64,000 nt of DNA from Saccharomonospora amisosensis (GCF_011761185.1 NZ_JAAOYM010000001.1:1364001-1428000), one strand, 5' to 3'; shown: positions 8,471 through 17,960, numbered from the stretch's first letter. The notes: generated by a model from the sequence alone, not told the origin. Program-made: numbers and translations.

Positions 8471-9076
8471 GTGTCCCGCAGCGACCGTGCCCCACGCCGC
8501 GGCGCGCCGCCGGGGCGACATCCCGACCTGCTCAGGTGGAACGCCCGCTACGCCGACGAGCCGCCCGCGTTCCGGCCGCATCCACTCGTCGAGGCCGCGC
8601 TCGACGCCGGGCTGCCGGAAGGCCCGGTACTGGAACTGGCGTGTGGCCGATCCGGCAGCGCGCTCGCGCTCGCGCGGCGAGGCAGGTCGGTGATCGCTGT
8701 CGATATCTCCGATGTCGCCCTGCGCCAGTTGGGCGCCGAGGCCGACCGGCGCGGTCTTCGCGACCGGGTGCACCTGGTGCAGGCTGACGCGCAGGCGTTC
8801 GACACCAGCGGCAACCGGTTCGCACTGGTGCTCGCGACGCTGTACTGGGACCCGGCTGCGTTCCGCATCGGCTGCGCCGTGGTGGCGCCGGGTGGGCTGA
8901 TCGGTTGGGAGGCGCTCACCGCGGCGCAGCCGCGACGCTTCCATGTCCGCCACGGTGAACTGTCCGCCCACCTGCCCGGGGGGTTCCAGGTGCTGAGCGA
9001 GAGTCTGGTCCAGACCGGTGCGCGTGTGACGACCCGGTTGCTGGCGCGCGCCACGGCAGGAAGCCCGTTGCTCTAG
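8471..9076 (+). CDS. Class I SAM-dependent methyltransferase (TehB-like fold)
   Basis: The 201-residue protein shows SAM motif I PVLELACGRSGSALALAR (about 47-64), motif II VIAVDISDVALRQL and motif III RVHLVQADAQ. The N-terminal LLRWNARYADEPPAFRPHPLV is typical of small tellurite-resistance-like methyltransferases. GTG 8471 follows 19 bases after the previous gene; starts further upstream lie inside that gene. The substrate is unknown. Confidence 0.8.
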   Translation: MSRSDRAPRRGAPPGRHPDLLRWNARYADEPPAFRPHPLVEAALDAGLPEGPVLELACGRSGSALALARRGRSVIAVDISDVALRQLGAEADRRGLRDRVHLVQADAQAFDTSGNRFALVLATLYWDPAAFRIGCAVVAPGGLIGWEALTAAQPRRFHVRHGELSAHLPGGFQVLSESLVQTGARVTTRLLARATAGSPLL

Positions 9077-9085
9077 GGTGGCGTC

Positions 9086-9532
9086 ATGATGCCGCAGCGC
9101 CAGCACCCACCGCCGCTGGCGCGCGAACTCCAACTTTCGCCGCATCCGGAAGGCGGCTGGTATCGGCGTACCTGGCAGACGCGGCACCGCCTGGTTCCCG
9201 AGGGCTACCCCGGCGAGCGTCACAGCGCAACCGGCATTTACTACGTGCTTGGCCCCGGCGAGCGATCCCGGTGGCATCGGGTGCGGGGCGACGAACTGTG
9301 GCTGTGGCACCGGGGCGCGCCACTGACGTTGCTGCTCGGTGGCACCGGCGAGCGCCCGCACGAACCCGCCGAGAAGGTGATGTTGAGCGGCGCCGTGGAA
9401 CTCGGCCACCGGCCGCAGGTGTTGGTGCCCGCGGGCACGTGGCAGTCGGCCCGCCAGGACGGTAGCGCCGACGTGCTGGTGTCCTGTGTGGTCTCGCCCG
9501 GGTTCGACTTCGACGACTTCGAACTGCTGTGA
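9086..9532 (+). CDS. DUF985-type cupin
   Basis: This 148-residue single-domain cupin has the family hallmark LSPHPEGGWYRRTW near residues 17-30, then a double-stranded beta-helix with SATGIYYVL, WHRVRGDELWLWHRG and VLVPAGTWQSA. Members related to yeast YML079w bind small molecules, and some act as epimerases or sugar-binding proteins. It starts 9 bases after the methyltransferase stop and is probably co-transcribed with it. Confidence 0.85.
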   Translation: MMPQRQHPPPLARELQLSPHPEGGWYRRTWQTRHRLVPEGYPGERHSATGIYYVLGPGERSRWHRVRGDELWLWHRGAPLTLLLGGTGERPHEPAEKVMLSGAVELGHRPQVLVPAGTWQSARQDGSADVLVSCVVSPGFDFDDFELL

Positions 9533-9577
9533 TGCCTCGTGCGGTCGCTGGGCCGCACGTCGACCGGGGGAGACACT

Positions 9578-10114
9578 GTGCACCTGCGTGACGCCGCGAT
9601 GACGGCCGCTGTCCTGGGATTTTTCGCCTCGGCCTGGTTCGGCTGGGCGCAGGAGGACCCGCCGAAGGCATGGCGGGTCCCGCTGTCGGTGGGTTCGATC
9701 GTCAGCCTGGCCGTCGCCGTGGCGGGTGGGGTGGTGGCCTGGTGGCAGTGGGGCAGCGGCTCGGCACTGGACAGTGACGCCGCCTTCCGCACCTACCTGA
9801 TCATCGTGGGGATCGAGTTCGCGGTGGCGGCGGTCGGGGCGGCGCTGCTGGTGCTGCTGCGCCAATCCCGCTACCTCGCGCCGTGGATCTGCCTGGTGGT
9901 AGGCGTGCACTTCTATCCCATGGCGCCGGTCCTACGATCGCCGTGGCTGTACGTACTGGCCACCGCGCTGACCGTGGTCGCTGTGGCGGCGCCGTTGCTG
10001 GCAAGGCGGTCGAGGCTGTTGCCCAGCGCGGTCACCGGGCCCGCCGCGGGAGCGGCGTTGCTGGCGGTCGCCGGTGTGTCAATCGGCGCGGCGCTGGCCG
10101 CGCTGGCTGGGTGA
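9578..10114 (+). CDS. Small multi-pass membrane protein, unknown function
   Basis: The 178-residue protein has five or six predicted helices: AAMTAAVLGFFASAWFGWA, VGSIVSLAVAVAGGVVAWW, IIVGIEFAVAAVGAALLVLL, LAPWICLVVGVHFYPM, WLYVLATALTVVAVAAPLL and a last Ala-rich helix. GTG 9578 is preferred because cgggggaga precedes it. The family is not recognised. Its 3' end overlaps the convergent J-domain gene by 83 bases. Confidence 0.7.
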   Translation: MHLRDAAMTAAVLGFFASAWFGWAQEDPPKAWRVPLSVGSIVSLAVAVAGGVVAWWQWGSGSALDSDAAFRTYLIIVGIEFAVAAVGAALLVLLRQSRYLAPWICLVVGVHFYPMAPVLRSPWLYVLATALTVVAVAAPLLARRSRLLPSAVTGPAAGAALLAVAGVSIGAALAALAG

Positions 10115-10484
10115 GCGCTGCCGGTCTCGGTGTGGCGGGGCAGAAGGGGATCACAGCGGGAAATGGCGGCGCAACGGGTCCGACCCGGATGTCCGGCTCC
10201 CGAGGCCACCACGCTCCGCGGTCGTTGGGCGCGGAGGGGTCGGTGCGTTCGGTGGGGTCCGGCGGGTGCTGCCGGTCGTACCGCGCGCGCTGCTTCGGGT
10301 CCCGCAGTAGCCGGTATGCGTTGACGACGGTGGTGAGCCGGTCCGGGTCGCCGCCGCTGTTGTCGGGATGGGCGGCACGGACCAGCCGTCGGTACGCGGC
10401 CGAAAGCTCCGCTGCCGTCGCCGTGCGGCAAACGCCGAGAACGGAGTAGGGGTCGGTGGGGTCCGGCGGGTGCTGTCTCGACAT
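10032..10484 (-). CDS. J-domain (DnaJ-like) protein
   Basis: The 150-residue protein has an N-terminal J domain (about 10-70): DPYSVLGVCRTATAAELSAA, then the invariant HPD in AAHPDNSGGDPD and YRLLRDPKQRARYD. The remaining 80 residues are Pro/Arg-rich and low in complexity, and that part overlaps the opposite-strand membrane gene. J-domain proteins stimulate DnaK-type ATPases. It lies just downstream of hsp20 on the same strand (gap 69 bases), so it may serve the same stress response. Confidence 0.8.
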   Translation of the reverse strand: MSRQHPPDPTDPYSVLGVCRTATAAELSAAYRRLVRAAHPDNSGGDPDRLTTVVNAYRLLRDPKQRARYDRQHPPDPTERTDPSAPNDRGAWWPREPDIRVGPVAPPFPAVIPFCPATPRPAALTQPARPAPRRLTHRRPPATPLPRRAR

Positions 10485-10553
10485 GACGTGCTCGTGCGCT
10501 GTGCTGGCAGCGGCGGTCCGCCCGGCCTCGCGCGGGCGGGCCCGCCACCGCCG

Positions 10554-10985
10554 TCAGGCGTTGATCTTCTTACGTTCCGATCCGCCGGTGATGGCGATCT
10601 TGCGAGGCTTCGCCTGCTCCGCGATCGGGATGCGCAGTGTGAGCACTCCGGCGTCGTAGTCCGCGCTGATCCGGTCGGTGTCGAGCGTGTCGCCGAGGAA
10701 CAGTTGCCTGCTGAACACGCCTCGCGGCCGCTCGGCGACCTGCACGTCGGCGTCGTCGGCGTAGTCGGGCTTGCGCTCGGCCCGAACCGTCAGCACGTTG
10801 CGCTCCACGTCCAGGTCGATGGTGTCCGGGGAGACGCCGGGCAGGTCGAAGTGCACGACGAACTCCTCGCCCGCGCGGTAGGCGTCCATGGGCATCACGG
10901 TTGGCCGCGTCGTGGTGCCGTTCGCGCCGAACACCTGCTGGGTCAGCCGGTCCAACTCCCGGAACGGATCCGTGCGCATCAACAT
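10554..10985 (-). CDS. Hsp20/alpha-crystallin small heat-shock protein
   Basis: This 143-residue chaperone has the actinobacterial opening [17 protein letters not shown], the alpha-crystallin core ([22 protein letters not shown]) and the terminal A-G-V-L-T-L-R-I-P motif. ATG 10985 is strongly supported by aaggagga 7-14 bases upstream. The same frame stays open another 400 bases upstream, but those residues do not resemble an Hsp20. It is probably stress-induced; no HAIR or CIRCE element was seen. Confidence 0.9.
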   Translation of the reverse strand: MLMRTDPFRELDRLTQQVFGANGTTTRPTVMPMDAYRAGEEFVVHFDLPGVSPDTIDLDVERNVLTVRAERKPDYADDADVQVAERPRGVFSRQLFLGDTLDTDRISADYDAGVLTLRIPIAEQAKPRKIAITGGSERKKINA

Positions 10986-11617
10986 CGTGTCGTCCTCCTT
11001 GGGTCCTGTCGCCGTTCGCCGGCCGGTGGTGTCGAGGTCGTGGCGGCGCCGGCGTACCGCCACGACCTGGCTCGACCGCATCACCTCCTCCGTGCGTGTC
11101 ACGGGCGCGGTTGTGGTTCGACGGTTCGGAGGGGAGCGTTGCCGGACAGGTCCGCTGCTGCGCGTTCCACCGGTTGTCCACCAGGGCCCGACCACCGTGA
11201 CTGGACCCGGCGGGTTCGGACGGCAGCGCCGGTCGGTGGCGACCGCCGTGCGGGTGGGAACGCGCGCACGGGCGGGATCGTCGGCGAAGTTCGTGATGAT
11301 GATCTCTGCGAACTCGCCGTCGACAAGCTCGCTGTCGCCGCAGACCAGGTCTGCGAACACTGCTGAGATGCGGTCGGTTCGTCCGATCCCGTCGCGCATC
11401 GCGATCACTCCCCGGCACTTCCCGTGCTGCACCAGGTCAAATCATCGCTATATTTTTCTTATATCCACTGTTGCAGCTTCAGTCAAGTACACGAAGGAGA
11501 GAATATCAGTGATCAACTGATGATCTTTTGTAACAGCCAGGCTCAACCTTCGGGAACTCGGCGCCGCCCTCGCTCGTCGTGAAAGGTGTGGAGCAGGGGT
11601 TTCGCGGGAGGTGGAGT
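10986..11617. other. 632-bp stretch without a confident gene
   Basis: No confident gene lies between hsp20 and the coiled-coil gene. The minus-strand frame continuous with hsp20 is open from 11399 and contains [20 protein letters not shown]. This resembles a motif seen in short actinobacterial hypothetical proteins, so a decayed or unrecognised small gene is possible. The segment 11445-11540 is unusually AT-rich and contains an inverted repeat ATCAGT-GATCA-ACTGAT at 11505-11521, which may be a promoter/operator for either flank. Confidence 0.4.
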
Positions 11618-12550
11618 GTGCTGCTGCCGCAGCCGAGTGAGTCGGAGTTGCTGCGGCTACGTATCGAGTTCGATCCGGCGCTGCGTGGCTATGACCGTGA
11701 ACAGGTCCGCCGGTACGTCGAGGACACCGAGGCCGAGCTGCGCCTGCTGGCCGCCGATCGTGACGCGGCGTTGCGCAGGGCGGAGGAGCTTGTCGCGTTG
11801 GTCGACGACCTGCGGGTTCGCAACCGGGAGTTGCAGGCGAGTCTGGACCGGCTCTGCCGGACCCCACCGGATCCCGCGGTGCTGCCACTGCACCTCAGCC
11901 GCATGGTGGAGCTGGCACAGCAGGAGGCGGCCGAGATCAGGAACAGGGCCGAGGCCGCGGCCGAGCGCACGTGGGCGGCCGCCAGAGAATCGGCCGCACG
12001 GTTGCGCGCCCGGCACGAGCGGCTGCTGAGCGAACTGGACCGTCGGCGCGGCGAACTGGAACAGCAACAACGGGAGCTGATGCGCGAGGCCAACCGGCAG
12101 GTCGAGGAACTGCTTGCCGAGGCGGGGCGGCGCAGGCGCGAACTCGGCGAGCAGGCCGCCGCCCACCGGCGCCAGGTGCGACACGACTTCGAGGTCGCCA
12201 TGGCGGCCAGGCGCGAGCGTGCCGAGCGAGAGCACGCCGATCGTGCCGCCGCGGCTCGAGCCGAGGCCGCCGAGATGGTGGCGCGTGCGCGGGAGGAGGC
12301 CGACAGGTTGCTCGCCGCCGCCGAGCGGGAGGCGACTGCGTTGCGGGCGGTCCGAGACGACGCCGCCGCAAGGATCGCCTCGGCGCGGGGGATACTCACG
12401 CGCGCCATGCCGTTGCTGGAACCGGAACCCGAACCCCGGCCTACCCGGCCGCCCCAGTCGCCACAGTCACCGCAGCGGGGTGGGCAGCCGACCGCTGCAC
12501 GGGAATCCCCTGCCACCCGGGCGGGCACCGCGCTCGCCGCCACCGCCTGA
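11618..12550 (+). CDS. DivIVA/FilP-like coiled-coil protein
   Basis: The 310-residue protein has a DivIVA-like N-terminus (LRIEFDPALRGYDREQVRRY, about 14-33) and then long Ala/Glu/Arg-rich coiled coils to about residue 270, with a Pro-rich tail. GTG 11618 is chosen for its gggaggtgga ribosome site. Such proteins form cytoskeletal filaments or polarity scaffolds (FilP, Scy, Wag31). A longer paralogue lies at 56472-57569, with the same order of DivIVA motif and coiled coil. It is upstream of lysS and may be a lineage-specific duplicate. Confidence 0.75.
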   Translation: MLLPQPSESELLRLRIEFDPALRGYDREQVRRYVEDTEAELRLLAADRDAALRRAEELVALVDDLRVRNRELQASLDRLCRTPPDPAVLPLHLSRMVELAQQEAAEIRNRAEAAAERTWAAARESAARLRARHERLLSELDRRRGELEQQQRELMREANRQVEELLAEAGRRRRELGEQAAAHRRQVRHDFEVAMAARRERAEREHADRAAAARAEAAEMVARAREEADRLLAAAEREATALRAVRDDAAARIASARGILTRAMPLLEPEPEPRPTRPPQSPQSPQRGGQPTAARESPATRAGTALAATA

Positions 12551-12635
12551 CGGGACCGGCCACGGCCGCGCCTGCCAGTACCGCAGCGGCACCGGCGCCC
12601 GTGGCGAGCGGGCAGGGGCCGATAGACTCGTCGCT

Positions 12636-14144
12636 GTGAGTCACGCGCTGGACGATTCCTCCGACGAGCTGCCCGAGCAGATGCGCATCCGGCGAGAGAA
12701 GCTGGAGCGGCTGCGGGAGGCGGGTGTCGACCCCTACCCGGTCGGCTACCCGCGCACCACCTCGATCGCCGAGGTCAGGCAGAAGCACGACGCGTTGGAG
12801 GCGGACAAGGCGACCGGCGAGCAGGTGGCCGTGACGGGCCGAGTCATGCTGTACCGCACGGGCGGCAAGCTGTGCTTCGCCACGATCCGGGACGAGTCCG
12901 GCGCCATCCAGGTCATGCTCTCGCTGGACAAGATCGGTGCCGAGGCACTGCAGACGTGGAAGAACGACGTCGACCTCGGCGACCACGTGGGCGTGACCGG
13001 CGAGGTCATCACCTCCAAGCGCGGTGAGCTTTCGGTGCTGGCGCACAGCTGGTCGCTGACGTCGAAGTGCCTGCGACCGCTTCCGGAGAAACACAAGGGG
13101 CTCACCGATCCCGAGGCCAGGGTCCGGCAGCGCTACGTCGATCTGATCGTCAATCCGGAAGCGCGGCAACTGGCCAGGCAACGTGCCACCGCGGTGCAGG
13201 CGATCAGGTCGGTGCTGCTGGAGCGCGATTTCCTCGAGGTCGAGACACCGATGCTGCACAGCGTCCACGGTGGTGCGACGGCCAGGCCGTTCACCACCCA
13301 CATCAACGCCTACGACCTGGACCTGTACCTGCGCATCGCGCCGGAGCTGTACCTCAAGCGCCTCGTGGTCGGTGGGCTCGAGCGGGTCTTCGAGATCAAC
13401 CGCAGCTTCCGTAACGAGGGCGCGGACTCCAGCCACAACCCGGAGTTCACGATGCTGGAGTGGTACCAGGCCTACGGCGACTACAACACCGGTGCCGTGC
13501 TCACCAGGGAACTGGTACAGCAGGCCGCCATCGCGGTGTTCGGCGACACTGTGGTCCGCAGCCCCCGCCACGGCGAGGTGGATCTCGGCGGCGAGTGGCC
13601 CGCGATCACGCTTTACGGCTCGGTGTCGGAAGCGCTCGGCGAGGAGGTCACTCCCCGCACACCGGTGGAGATCCTGCGCAAGTACGCCGACGCCCGCGAG
13701 ATCGCCTGGAGCCCGGCATGGGGCCAGGGCAAGCTCGTCGAGGAGTTGTTCGAGGCGTTGGTGGAGCACACGCTGATCCAACCGACTTTCGTGCGTGACT
13801 ACCCGCTGGAGACCAGCCCGTTGACGCGGCAGCATCGCGACGACCCACTACTGACGGAGAAGTGGGACCTGATCGGGTTCGGTCTGGAGCTGGGCACGTG
13901 TTTCTCCGAGTTGATCGACCCGGTGGAGCAGCGGCGCAGGCTGACCGAGCAGTCGTTGCTCGCCGCGGGTGGTGACCCGGAGGCGATGCAGCTCGACGAG
14001 GACTTCCTGCGGGCGCTGGAGTACGGCATGCCTCCTACTGCCGGAGCGGGACTTGGCATCGATCGGCTGCTGATGGGCTTCACCGGTAAGGGGATCAGGG
14101 AGACCATCCTGTTCCCGATGGTCAAGCCCGACCAGCGGGGCTGA
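12636..14144 (+). CDS. lysS: Lysyl-tRNA synthetase, class II
   Basis: The 502-residue enzyme charges tRNA-Lys. An N-terminal OB anticodon-binding domain (about 65-175) precedes the class II core: motif 2 [10 protein letters not shown] and motif 3 [12 protein letters not shown] are present, with [10 protein letters not shown] and [12 protein letters not shown] in between. GTG 12636 gives the expected length; the open frame runs further upstream but enters the preceding gene region. Length and all class II motifs are normal. Confidence 0.95.
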   Translation: MSHALDDSSDELPEQMRIRREKLERLREAGVDPYPVGYPRTTSIAEVRQKHDALEADKATGEQVAVTGRVMLYRTGGKLCFATIRDESGAIQVMLSLDKIGAEALQTWKNDVDLGDHVGVTGEVITSKRGELSVLAHSWSLTSKCLRPLPEKHKGLTDPEARVRQRYVDLIVNPEARQLARQRATAVQAIRSVLLERDFLEVETPMLHSVHGGATARPFTTHINAYDLDLYLRIAPELYLKRLVVGGLERVFEINRSFRNEGADSSHNPEFTMLEWYQAYGDYNTGAVLTRELVQQAAIAVFGDTVVRSPRHGEVDLGGEWPAITLYGSVSEALGEEVTPRTPVEILRKYADAREIAWSPAWGQGKLVEELFEALVEHTLIQPTFVRDYPLETSPLTRQHRDDPLLTEKWDLIGFGLELGTCFSELIDPVEQRRRLTEQSLLAAGGDPEAMQLDEDFLRALEYGMPPTAGAGLGIDRLLMGFTGKGIRETILFPMVKPDQRG

Positions 14145-14164
14145 CGGCTCGGGCCGAGGCGGGT

Positions 14165-14788
14165 TCATCGCTCGGCCAGAGCCAGCCTCACACCCAGCGC
14201 GACGAACGCGCCCGCGAAGGTGCGGCGCAGCCACCTCAACACGGCGGGGCGCGAGATGACGTGGGTCCTTATCGCGGCGGCGAACGCGCCGTAGCCCGCG
14301 AACACCACAAGAGTCATGAGCATGAACACGCCGCTGAGTTGCAGCATTCGCGGCAGCGCCGACGGCTCGCCCGCGCTCACGAACTGTGGAAGGAACGCCA
14401 GGAAGAAGATCGTGAGTTTGGGATTGAGGACGTTGACGGCGATGCCGGAGGCGATGACCTTCGAGGCTGGCCGCTTCGCGCTGTCCGGTGCCGAGTCCCG
14501 CGTTACGGCCAGCGCCCCGCGTTCGCGCAGCGTGCTCCAAGCCAGGTAGAGCAGGTATGCCACGCCCAGGTACTTCAGCGTCTGGAAGGCCACCGCGCTG
14601 GTGTGCAGCAGCGCGGCGACCCCGGTGATCGCCGCCAGTACGTGCGGCACGATGCCGAGCGTGCACCCGACCGCGGCGACCAAGCTGGCCCGCACGCCAC
14701 GGGCCAGTCCGGCCGCCATGGTGTAGAGCACGCCCGTACCCGGGGTTATCACCACCACAAGCGACGTCAGCAGAAACTCCACGCTCAC
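14165..14788 (-). CDS. LysE/RhtB-family amino-acid exporter
   Basis: The 207-residue protein has six membrane helices and the family signature TPGTGVLYTMAAGLARG (about 14-30), plus AVNVLNPKLTIFFLAFLPQF in the middle. GTG 14788 is selected over ATG 14806 because the run ggaggggg lies directly before it. It is convergent with lysS. The exported amino acid or metabolite is unknown. Confidence 0.85.
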   Translation of the reverse strand: MSVEFLLTSLVVVITPGTGVLYTMAAGLARGVRASLVAAVGCTLGIVPHVLAAITGVAALLHTSAVAFQTLKYLGVAYLLYLAWSTLRERGALAVTRDSAPDSAKRPASKVIASGIAVNVLNPKLTIFFLAFLPQFVSAGEPSALPRMLQLSGVFMLMTLVVFAGYGAFAAAIRTHVISRPAVLRWLRRTFAGAFVALGVRLALAER

Positions 14789-14898
14789 GCTGTCCCCCTC
14801 CTGCATCGGCGCCCGGCCCTCGCACTATAGGGGCGATCGGTGACATCTCCGGGTTCTCACCGATGCGGTGGTGTCGCTTCGCGGCGCATGGTGGAGGC

Positions 14899-15093
14899 AT
14901 GACGACCACGACGACATTGAGCAGGCCGAGGAACAACCGGGTGATCGCGGGGGTCTGTGCGGGCCTCGCCGAGCGGGTGGGCTGGAAGCCGAGGAACATG
15001 CGGCTGCTGTTCCTGGTGTCCTGCCTGCTTCCGGGGCCGCAGTTCCTGGTGTACCTGGCGCTGTGGCTGATCATGCCGAACAGCGAGAACTGA
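14899..15093 (+). CDS. PspC-domain small membrane protein
   Basis: The 64-residue protein has the PspC signature NRVIAGVCAGLAERVGW (about 10-26) and one or two helices (LLFLVSCLLPGPQFLVYLAL), ending LWLIMPNSEN. The start follows tggagg. PspC proteins take part in envelope-stress responses. No PspA is adjacent. It is convergent with the pentapeptide gene. Confidence 0.85.
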   Translation: MTTTTTLSRPRNNRVIAGVCAGLAERVGWKPRNMRLLFLVSCLLPGPQFLVYLALWLIMPNSEN

Positions 15094-15102
15094 GCCCGAT
15101 CG

Positions 15103-15999
15103 CTACCAGTGCGAGGGGCGAGGCGTTCCCTCCGGTAGTCGTGTGGCCGCACTTCCCCTGGCTGCCTGTAGCTGGGGTTCGGTCAGGAACAGCGCCCCCT
15201 CCAGGTCGGCCCCACTGAGGTCGGCGCCGCGCAAATCCGCGCCGGTGAAGTCGGCCACGCGCAGGTCCGCGCCGGTGAGATCGGCGGCCACCAGGCTCGC
15301 GCCACGCAGGCTCGCGCCGGTCAGCCGCGCTGCGCGCAGTCGGGCTCCGGTGAGGTCGGCGCCCCTGCGGTCGGGTTTTCGGCCGGGCACAACGCAGCGG
15401 GCCAACTCGCTCGCGCGTAGTAGCAGCGTGTTGGCCCGCTCTCGCAGTGCGGCGACATCGAGCGCCAGCAACTCGTCGACCTCTCCGAGGGTGGCCTGCC
15501 ACAGTTCGGCCCGGACCCGGCGAAGCTCGCCGTGGATCGGGCGCGCTGCGGGCAGCCGTAGCGCCTCGGTGAGGTAGCGCAGCACCTCGTGCAGTTGCCG
15601 CATGACGGTGAAGGTGTCGAACATTCGCCTCGCGCGCCCGGAGTCACCGCGCCAGTCCTGCCCGCCGAAGGTCAACTTCGACACCTTCTGCCCAGCGCCG
15701 AAGCAGTCGAAGGCCACGCAGCCGGGATAGCCCTCGGCCCGCAACCGGGAGTGAATCCCGCAGCGGAAGTCGGCCGACAAGTTGTGGCAGGCACTGCCCG
15801 CGGGCTTGTCGGCGGCGAAGTCGGCGCCCGAGGCGAAGGGCAGTGCCACGCAGCACAGTCCGAAGCAGCTCGCGCAGTCGGCCCGTAGCTGCGGCCCCAG
15901 GTCGTCGTGGGAGGTGGTGCGATGCTGCCGGGACAATCGGTGCTCCAGTCGGTGCGCCGGGACATGGTGTTCGCTCCAATTGTCCCGGCACACGCTCAA
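15103..15999 (-). CDS. Pentapeptide-repeat protein with N-terminal cysteine cluster
   Basis: The 298-residue protein has two parts. Residues about 36-110 carry a cysteine-rich module (CASCFGLCC, SACHNLSADFRC, YPGCVAFDCFGAGQ) reminiscent of zinc/iron-cluster YkgJ-like domains. Residues about 212-275 form a right-handed pentapeptide helix (ADLTGARLRAARLTGASLRG, ADLRGADLSGADLEG). TTG 15999 overlaps the upstream exporter stop (TTGA); GTG 15993 is an alternative. Coupling to the exporter suggests a linked role, for example in resistance, but that is inference. Confidence 0.75.
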   Translation of the reverse strand: MSVCRDNWSEHHVPAHRLEHRLSRQHRTTSHDDLGPQLRADCASCFGLCCVALPFASGADFAADKPAGSACHNLSADFRCGIHSRLRAEGYPGCVAFDCFGAGQKVSKLTFGGQDWRGDSGRARRMFDTFTVMRQLHEVLRYLTEALRLPAARPIHGELRRVRAELWQATLGEVDELLALDVAALRERANTLLLRASELARCVVPGRKPDRRGADLTGARLRAARLTGASLRGASLVAADLTGADLRVADFTGADLRGADLSGADLEGALFLTEPQLQAARGSAATRLPEGTPRPSHW

Positions 16000-17438
16000 C
16001 GGCGAGCCGGGCGGTGGCGGATCAGCGCCACCAGATTGAGCAGCAGCCCGGCGACACCGACCGCGGTGACGAAGTTGAGTCCTGGCCGGAACTGCCCGAA
16101 GTCACCGACAGCGCCGTGTTCACCGCCGAGCAGCGCGGTCACCACGGCCAGCACCAGCGCGGCCCCTACCTGGCCGGAGGTCTGTACCAGACCGGAGGCC
16201 AGTCCCTGCTCGGAGTTGTCGATGCCGTCGGTGGCCTGCGCCATGATCGAGCTGAACCCGAACGCGAAACCGCCGCCGAGCAGCAGCATCGTCGGCAACA
16301 CGGTGATCGCGTAGTGGGGTGCGCTTCCCGCCGTGGCGAGGAACCACAGGTAGCCGACGCTCAGCGACAGCATCGAGGTGAGGATGAGCCGGGAGGTGCC
16401 GAACCGGTCGATGAGCCCGCCCATGAACGGGGACCCGACGGCCACCAGGATGCCTGCGGGCAGCAGCGCGAGCGCCATCCGCAGCGGTGACCAACCGAGC
16501 ACCTCCTGCAGGTAGATCGTCATCATGAACTGGAAGCTGAGGTAGGAGCCGAACAGCGCGACCAGGCTCAGGTTGGCCCGCACGACGGCACCGATACGCA
16601 GGATGTCCATGTGGATCAGCGGATGTGAGACCCGGTTCTCGGTGATCACGAACGCCACCAGCAGTCCGGCGGCCAACACCGCGGAGCCGAGCGTGAGCGG
16701 GTGCAGCCAGCCGCGCTCGGGTGCGGCGACGACGGTGTAGACGGCCAGCAGCATGCCGCTGGTGAGCGTGGCCGCGCCGAGGACGTCGTGCCCGCCTTCG
16801 CCCGGCCGGTCCTTTGGGATCAGCAGGTAACCGGCCACCAGCGCCAGCAGGGCGAGTGGCACGGGGGTCACGAAGGTCCAGCGCCAGCCCGCGCTGGTGA
16901 GCAGCCCGCCGAGGATCAGCCCGGAGGAGTAGCCGCTGGCGCCGAAGACGGTGAAGATCGATAACGCCCGGTTGCGCGCGGGTCCCTGCGCGAACGTGGT
17001 GGTGAGGATGGACATCGCCGTGGGGGCGGTGAACGCGGCCGCGAGACCCTTGACGAACCGGGTGACGATCAGCAGTGCTCCGTTGTCGACGAGGCCGCCG
17101 ACCAGCGAGGCCACCGCGAACACGGCCAGCGCGATGAGAAACACCCTGCGGCGGCCGAGCAGGTCGGCGGTTCGTCCGCCGAGCAGCAGCAGGCCGCCGT
17201 AGCCGAGCACGTAGCCGTTGACGATCCATTGCAGCGCCGCGGTGGACATGCCCAGTTCCGCGCCGATCGAGGGCAGTGCCACCCCCACCATCGACACGTC
17301 GAGCGCGTCGAGGAACAGCACGAGGCACAGCACGGCCAGCACCCCCCACAGCCGAGGTGTCCAGCTCGTGGCGGGTGCGGGTCCGGGTCCGTGGACGGTG
17401 CCGACCGGTGGGGTGGCGGAGGTTTCGGTGATTGTCAC
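15996..17438 (-). CDS. MFS drug exporter, DHA2 (14-TM) family
   Basis: The 480-residue integral membrane antiporter has the DHA2 signature LDALDVSMVGVALPSIG, motif A GGRTADLLGRRR and about 14 helices. It begins with GTG and is transcribed divergently from the MarR gene with a palindrome in the 101-bp gap. Its stop overlaps the start of the pentapeptide-repeat gene by four bases. Likely a drug efflux pump under MarR control. Confidence 0.87.
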   Translation of the reverse strand: MTITETSATPPVGTVHGPGPAPATSWTPRLWGVLAVLCLVLFLDALDVSMVGVALPSIGAELGMSTAALQWIVNGYVLGYGGLLLLGGRTADLLGRRRVFLIALAVFAVASLVGGLVDNGALLIVTRFVKGLAAAFTAPTAMSILTTTFAQGPARNRALSIFTVFGASGYSSGLILGGLLTSAGWRWTFVTPVPLALLALVAGYLLIPKDRPGEGGHDVLGAATLTSGMLLAVYTVVAAPERGWLHPLTLGSAVLAAGLLVAFVITENRVSHPLIHMDILRIGAVVRANLSLVALFGSYLSFQFMMTIYLQEVLGWSPLRMALALLPAGILVAVGSPFMGGLIDRFGTSRLILTSMLSLSVGYLWFLATAGSAPHYAITVLPTMLLLGGGFAFGFSSIMAQATDGIDNSEQGLASGLVQTSGQVGAALVLAVVTALLGGEHGAVGDFGQFRPGLNFVTAVGVAGLLLNLVALIRHRPARR

Positions 17439-17497
17439 GGCGGGAAAATTACATGCACGGACATCTAATGTGCAAGCATAATATGATCTGACAAAAA

Positions 17498-17509
17498 ATG
17501 CATGTGCAT
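17498..17509. promoter_or_regulatory. Candidate MarR operator between divergent genes
   Basis: ATGCA-TG-TGCAT is a perfect 5-bp inverted repeat in the AT-rich gap 17439-17539 between the exporter and marR genes. A second pair, TGCAC at 17454-17458 and GTGCA at 17470-17474, repeats the same half-site. Repeated TGCA-type half-sites in a shared promoter fit MarR-dimer binding and dual repression. Confidence 0.5.
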
Positions 17510-17539
17510 ATTGTGCGCCCGCATGCTAGGCTGCCCGGC

Positions 17540-17920
17540 ATGTCGTCGCGGGCTCACCTGGTCGAGAAGTGGCGGTCGTTGGTGACCAGCTACAACGAGA
17601 TCGCGTGCCGCCTCGACCGCGAGTTGCACGAGGCGCACGGCGTAAGCATGAACGAGTTCGAAACCCTCGACCGGCTCGTCGAGCAGGGCTGTGACTCCTG
17701 CCGCATGCAGGATCTCGCGTCGGCGATGTATCTGAGTCAGAGTGCGCTGTCCAGAACGGTCGGGCGGCTGGAGCGTGCGGGACTGGTCAGGCGGGCTCTG
17801 TGCGAGTCCGACCGGCGGGGTGTGTTCGTCGAGATCACCCAGGCCGGTCGTGACCGGCATGCACAGGCGCGCCGCACCCAGCAGGCGATCCTGGCCGAGT
17901 CTCTTGGCGCCGACGCGTGA
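17540..17920 (+). CDS. MarR-family regulator
   Basis: The 126-residue winged-helix regulator has LASAMYLSQSALSRTVGRLE as the recognition region (about 57-76) and the wing ESDRRGVFVEITQAG. ATG 17540 is chosen because it gives a normal MarR N-terminus. It is divergent from the DHA2 exporter, the usual layout for a drug-responsive repressor and its pump. Confidence 0.88.
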   Translation: MSSRAHLVEKWRSLVTSYNEIACRLDRELHEAHGVSMNEFETLDRLVEQGCDSCRMQDLASAMYLSQSALSRTVGRLERAGLVRRALCESDRRGVFVEITQAGRDRHAQARRTQQAILAESLGADA

Positions 17921-17960
17921 AGCACCGCACGGTGGGGCCGGCACCGTGGGACCGACGGTG

